From Monarcha castaneiventris obscurior (Eukaryota > Chordata > Aves > Passeriformes > Monarchidae), in contig JAMPIT010000379.1 in assembly GCA_026261815.1 (NCBI GenBank), positions 8,816,001 through 8,880,000 on the forward strand: a stretch of 64,000 bases of DNA. Reading direction: 5' to 3'. Positions 58,301-64,000 of this stretch are shown one piece after another. The translations under genes were made by a program, and so were the position numbers. Under the pieces are notes generated by a model, which searched no databases, was not told the DNA's origin, and saw only the letters and a program-made list of their open reading frames with translations. How positions within the stretch are numbered: the stretch's first letter is position 1; each line of letters begins with the position of its first letter.

Positions 58301-60994
58301 AATCTTGGGAAGGTAGGATAAAAACATCCTAAGTATGTCACTTAACTGCAGGTGGTGAGCATGAGATATTCCACTTTTAATACAGGTTTTGGCCAGGAAG
58401 CTTCATATCCAATGGACATTCTCATATTTATATAATTAGAAAAAATCACAGCATCCATCTAGGATTGTTTGGACAAGAATTGTACGTTATTGTCTCAGTG
58501 CAGCAGGAATGTCAGCTATGAAGAGAGGAATCCTTCACATCCCACCCATGGGAGCAAGAGGGAATCTCTGGCACATCCCTGTGTCCAGTCCAGCGGCGAG
58601 ACGGCTTTTAGTTGTTGGACACGGCACAAATTAAAAGTGAACTACAGAGCAGGGGGGAGCATGGGTGTGTTTTGCTTTGACTGTGCTGCAGTGCACAAAG
58701 GACACATTTTCCTCCGGATTTTTTTCCCCTCTCTGCTTGTGTTTCTCTAGTTTGTTTGTTTTTTAACATCAGGAATTTGGGTTTGTTTGTCTCTGGAAGA
58801 CTCTGTGACTAAGCTGAACTAATAATAATAATACTGAAGTGAAAGCTGAGAAATCAGGTGGAAAGGATTTAGTGGTAGATGTGGTAGCATTAGGTTAATG
58901 GTTTCCCTCGATCTTTAGGGCTTTCCAACATAAGTGATTGTACAATTTCTGCAACTGGCACAGTGTCAACATTCCTCACAAGGCACAGCCACCTCTGCCT
59001 TTGCTAGCATTATACTGAAAATTGAAATGCTAAATTTCTTGCCTGTATATCTGTGGGGTGCTGGGGTGGCCAGTTCTGAAAACTAACGGCATTAGGTACC
59101 CTATGATGGATCAATAAGTCATCTTTTATTCAAGCATCCTGATGCCAGCCAAGAGAGTTGAGCTCTTTGTGTAGCTTTATAAGGATCTTCTTCCACCTTT
59201 AAAATTCTCATAGTCAGATGCATTTGATTTTTTCCTCTCTGCTGCTTGCCCTGCACTGGAAGTGCTGCGTTACATTTCAGGAAGCCACAGAGATCACTAT
59301 ATCCAGAGTAGTTCTTCTGCATGGAGTCTGCCACCACAGTGCTTGAACATTGTGTGAGGCACATCACTGTTTTGTGGGGGTTAGACAGCATCTCCCATTT
59401 TGTTTGTACTTACCCAGCTCCAGGAAAAAGCATGGTCCCAAGCATGATGTCCAGCTACATGTCTTCACTAAAGAAATAGAAGCCAGGAGTGTTGGCATCT
59501 GTAGTGCCCCTGTAATACCTGCAGTCCTGAGCACAGAGCTGTGTGAATGGACCCAGCACAGGGCAAAGGCTGAAAGGAGCTGTGCACTCATACCCTGTAA
59601 CAGCTGCCCCCCAGCCACAAACTCTTCTTGTTGCCTCTCTGTGGAGATGCTGGTGGGTATGTCTGCTCCCTAGAACCCAGGCTGCTTCCATGAGAAGGAG
59701 ATGTGGAAGATATGTATGGTCTGATGAGCAGTGGCCACCACCTCCAGGTTTCCAGGGGGAAGAAAGCCAGGATGGGTGACATCAGAGAGGAAACTCTTCT
59801 GGCATTTTCCTTCTTGCAGCTGTGGGCTGCTGAGTGCCATTAGATGAGTGGTCATAGGCTTCTCCTGAAGGTCAGTGCATTGCTGCTGCTGGAAGAGTTT
59901 TAAAATTTTAGCTGGACAAAATGTGTGTGCCAGAGCAGCAAAGGAAGCAGTCCTGTTGTGGGTGCTGGACACCTTCACACAAAGAACACGTTCCTTGGGT
60001 AGGCCCTGGGGCAGCCTGGGGTAAGCACCAGAGTCTGTAGCACCAAGCAGGGCAGCAGTGCATCAGCACTGAGATGAGGACACGGATTTGGCTCGTGTGT
60101 GGGTTTTGGAGCCAGGCTGAGTGCCTGTGCCATGGGGATGTCTTCTGACATCTCTCTGTTCCTCCTTTAGGGCCTTCACGATTGCTTCATCCCTAAAATT
60201 CTACACTTAGTGCTCAGGGCAGAGGTCTTTGCAATATTGCCTGGCAAGGACATGGAAGATAAGAACAGCAACATACAAACATGGATGCAGAACTTCTTAG
60301 GTCTTTGTTTCAGGCCCCTGGCTTCCCTGGTATTTGTGTTGCAAAACCCCTTTCCAGCTGAAATCTGTTTCTCCAGGGGAACTTTGAAGCCATAATGAAA
60401 AAAGAGGCATTTCTTCTGTTTGATCTGCTTTGCACACCAAGAGAGGATAGACAAAAAGGTGATGCAAGCTCTCTTCAAGTAGAAAAAAAAAAAAAAAGAG
60501 CTAATCAATTTATTAGCCTTAGAAGCGATTATTAGACATAATAATTTATTTTCTGTTTCTGTTGCTGCATCATTGACTATAGGTTGCAGCAGTACCCTCA
60601 AGGATAGATCTGGCCGGGGAATCCTAAAAAGTAGCTCATAGGCAGGATGGCAGGCTTAGGAATCCATAGGTGAACAGTGGCTAAGCTGGCTTAGCAATTT
60701 AATGAGCCAAGATTGATTAATACTTCTTTCTAATGCTACCTGTATAAACATATAGATCTTTGCTATTTAATTTAATGTCCATTCATTTGCCATTAGTTTA
60801 GGTGCATATTTAAGCTTTTCCATGCCCAAGTACTGCCTTTATATTCTGTTATTTTTCTGCCTATAGTTTTTATGTACTTTTAAGTATAATGCCTCTTTTT
60901 TGAATTACTTTCTCAAATAGTGTTTTGAGGAAACATACAGATTACCTGGAAGGTGAGGTCTATCATGGAATCCTCCAGTTTGCAGACTTTTGGT
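49371..60994. other. Intergenic DNA, SOX17-side
   Basis: AT-rich DNA without a supportable gene. It contains a 52-bp tandem duplication (52308-52411) and a motif-rich stretch at 52920-53170. Open stretches such as 55735-56184 (149 codons) and 60176-60601 (141 codons, minus) show no recognisable family. A-run near 60482-60497. Confidence 0.65.
52308..52411. repeat. 52-bp tandem duplication
   Basis: Two adjacent copies spaced 52 bp (52308-52359 and 52360-52411), both containing CATGGTACCTACAG and a following TATGGTAT block. A weaker third copy may start at 52412. Confidence 0.85.
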
Positions 60995-61316
60995 ACCTAA
61001 AGGAAATCTACAAGAAAGATACAGATAGAAAGGCTTTTTACAAGAGCATGTAGTGACAGGACAAGTGGGAATGTTTTCAAACTGAGAGAGTAGGTTTAAA
61101 TTATAGATTGGAAAGATATTCTTTACTGTGAGTGTGGTGAGGCCTTGGAAGAGGTTGCCCAGAGAAGCTGTGGGTGCCCTGTCCTTGGAAGTGTTCAAGG
61201 CCAGGCTGGATGGAGCTCTGACAACCTGGTCTAATGGAAGATGTCCCTGTCCATGGCAGACAGGTTGGAAGGAGATAATCTTTAGGGTTCCTTCCAACCC
61301 AAACCATTCTATGGTC
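60995..61316 (+). mobile_element. CR1 LINE, 3'-terminal fragment
   Basis: About 320 bases matching the CR1 3' end in sense orientation: AGGAAATCTACAAGAAAG near 61000, then GAGGTTGCCCAGAGAAGCTG near 61150 and CCAACCCAAACCATTCTATG near 61295. It is 5'-truncated and lacks a usable reading frame. It is a different subfamily or age from the 9890-10601 copy, judging by the divergent 3' tail. Confidence 0.92.
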
Positions 61317-64000
61317 CTGAGACTTCAAAATCCTTGTATTTAACCTCTGTTTGAGCTTACTATGAGATTTTTTTCAGCTTTAGCTATGATACTTTTCAGA
61401 ATTCAAAATGCAGAAATTCAGTACCTCTTTCTGAATCTACTTGTTAGTCTCACCTACCTGGAATGAGCTGATTTGGGATCATGATTGCTCTATACATCTT
61501 CCTCATCCTGATTTTTCCTTTGGTAATTCAATGTCTCATGTAATGTAAGGCTCTGAATACCAGTGGTATCTCATTAGTAGATTTTTTTTCTTTTTTTGTG
61601 TGTTGTTTTGACCTTAGATCTGGTAACTGTGGGTCATTACCTGTAATGAAGTCCAACTTTGGAAGTCCAGAGTGTTGGCTGACAGATTCAACTCAAAATC
61701 TAGGGCTAGAGTGATGAAGTAAAGGACACACTTCCTAGTGTCACCTTGTTTTTCAGTACTTAAAGTTTTCAATAGGTGTACCCAATTATTTCTCTCAGGC
61801 ACAGCATTATGCAGTTTAATATATTATGGGACTACTAATTTAATAAAAAAATACTTATTAGCAACATCCAAAAAGAAGTTATTCAGTGGATGGGTATCTG
61901 TTCTGCATGGTCACTGAACGAGAATGACCTTTATCTATTGAAAACCAAAATATATCACTTTGCCATATCCCTTTAAATTCAACTTGATGATTTCTGTCTT
62001 TATTTAGTTTGCAGCCATATTACCTCATCCCAAGCTGGCAAGTCTGGGCCACCTGGGATCTCGTGGGCGCTTTGGGAAGTGTTGGTGATTCAGCACAGCA
62101 GTTGGCATGCTGCCCTCTGAGTCTCCACGGAAAAATCCTTCAAAACAGCACCTGGGCACAGTCTGTTGAAGGAGGTGGCATCTGTCAGATGAGGCATAGA
62201 ACCGATCCTTGGACTCTCCAGGGTGTTTCCTCCAGGTTGTTGCACAGACAGTGTTCTACCTAAGGAATATTTTTATCAATATTGCTCTTGAACTGCTGAA
62301 ATATAGACCAGCACACTCATCAGTAACTTCAGTACCTTCTGTGTTCAGGAGATTCAAATTAGTAATAATTAATAACAAATATCCTGTGCATGCATTAAGT
62401 TATAACATATTTGAGGGTTTAGTACTATTCTGGTAAGTATTGCTTAAATTGGGAGTATATAGAAGGCAAAAAGCTTTCTTGTCCTGTGTCACAAAAAATG
62501 GTTGAGCTAGGTTTAACTAATATGCTAGTAAACCCCAGCCAAAATTCCTTCTGTCTAATCAAGACAATGTCCAAGGACTCAGATTTTAAAATGTGACTTC
62601 TAACTGGACTGCTGTGAGCAAATGGCATTATCAGGCAAAGGGGCTTCTTTTTGGCTATATTCAGTAGTGAGTGTGTGCTAAAAATGTGAATGGCCAGAGC
62701 ATATCCCACAGTGACTGTCACAACTTACCCTCCAGTTAGCTTTTGCAAATGCTCTGGGTTTTGGGAAGCATTTTTTGCTTGTTTTGCTAACAAATATTTT
62801 GGTTGCTTGATGTGTTCTGTCAGGGAGAGAAGGACATTTTGTGTCTAGCCCCAGCCCCATGGACCTCCTGCTGCACCCCTCTGTCTTCCTTTCCCTGTGG
62901 GCTGGCTGATGTAGGGCATAGTGGTTGCAGGGAAGAGGTAGGCAGGGCATTACAGGCACCCCAGATGAGAGGCAATCCCTACAGCCCCCCAGATCTTTCC
63001 CTTCTCCAGGAAGAGCTGCTGTTAGGAGCTGGGGAGACAAGAAGGGCAGAAGTGAACTGGGGGAATGACTGAAGCTTGTTTGGCCTCCCTGGCTCAGCTC
63101 CTTCTCCCCTGGTGACTCCATATGTGAGCTTGGCAAAGCCTTTGCACAGTGATAGGCACAGAACTACAGAGGGCCCAGCTACAGGGGCAGCCTCTGTGGA
63201 AGGGAGCAGTATTCTCTGCCTGAGTCAACAGAGAAAAGCAGAAAGATCCTATCTCCTCCATACCATGTACATTTCTCAGTATGTTTCTGAAGTCCACACA
63301 TCCAAGAAGTGGCATATTATAGCTCAAAAGGTAGAATAGAGACAAAAAATAAGGCAAGCAAAATAAAATCAAATTTGACACATGACAAAGGTGTTTCTAG
63401 TTTTAATTCAAGTTTTTTTGGAAGGATTTTCAATTCGGTTGTGCAAACACCATGAGCTGATAGCTTTAATATACCTAAATGGGCATGGTCTGTGTGATCA
63501 TGTATTTGAGGCAGATTCTTTTCACTTACATCTGCCTATCTGAGCCTGATGACTCCACTGGAAATAATGCTCTGGACATCAATCCAAAGTTGCTCCTGAT
63601 GCCTCTGTGACATTGATAGATACTATCACGGCTTCCAAACTGTAGTTTGATGGTCATATTGTGGATATTACACCTTTAACCCTACCTCTGCAGAAGGGGG
63701 TTGCAGTATTCATTATTACTTGTCTCTATCCAGACCGAGTTCACGGTGATAAATCTGGCTTATAAGGCACTTACAAAGATGGGTGTGGTGTGCTGATAGC
63801 ATTCATGATTAAGTGCTTTCCTGTGTCAAATATAGCCTGTAATATACTACAAACAGGCAGTCGATTTTTATACAAACTGATCTGGCTGCTATCAGACTCT
63901 GACATTTTATACTAATACTTAAAATAAATCTAGAAACAGGAAAGAAAGTACAGAATTATTGTTTTAAGCTAACTGTGAGGGCTTATCTTCAAAGTGACAG
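61317..64000. other. Intergenic DNA at the right edge
   Basis: No gene, RNA or mobile element recognised. A minus-strand open stretch at 62678-63136 (152 codons) lies in a GC-richer patch and has no recognisable homology. Confidence 0.6.

Noticed and set aside
62678..63136. 152-codon minus-strand frame near the right edge
   Set aside because: Low-similarity, Ser/Pro-rich translation in a GC-richer patch, with no recognisable domain or splice structure.

Overview
This is vertebrate nuclear DNA, almost certainly from a bird. Genes are split by GT-AG introns, most of the window is AT-rich noncoding DNA, CpG islands sit at gene starts, and the recognisable retroelements are CR1 LINE 3' ends and an ERV-type LTR family. 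The LTR type and the A/C-rich low-complexity tracts suggest a songbird (passerine); that finer placement is inference.

Three housekeeping genes can be read exon by exon, in the order known from mammals (TCEA1 - LYPLA1 - MRPL15, on the way to SOX17). On the minus strand at the left lie exons 1 and 2 of TCEA1 (elongation factor TFIIS), with a CpG-island promoter near 6.6-7.25 kb; the rest of the gene runs off the left edge. Next, also on the minus strand, is the complete nine-exon coding region of LYPLA1 (acyl-protein thioesterase 1, 230 codons plus stop, 26456 down to 16671). Divergent from it on the plus strand is the complete five-exon coding region of MRPL15 (mitochondrial ribosomal protein uL15m, 294 codons plus stop, 29325-35180). 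All exon junctions keep the reading frame and carry consensus splice signals.

From about 36 kb to the right edge no protein-coding gene can be supported; this is the MRPL15-distal (SOX17-side) intergenic region. It holds a solo LTR with a 5-bp target-site duplication (44693-45283), a CR1 3' end (about 60995-61316), short tandem duplications and an isolated CpG-rich island near 48.9-49.37 kb that no recognised gene explains. A second, older copy of the same LTR lies directly upstream of MRPL15, in the same orientation, with an intact TATA-like box, and merges into the MRPL15 CpG island. A 3'-terminal CR1 copy lies between LYPLA1 and TCEA1, and a CR1 tail fragment lies in MRPL15 intron 4.

The genes work in unrelated processes (RNA polymerase II elongation, protein depalmitoylation, mitochondrial translation); what links them is conserved microsynteny, not a pathway. 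No clearly new biological system is visible. The best leads are the LTR fused to the MRPL15 promoter and the orphan CpG island with an adjacent exon-like segment.
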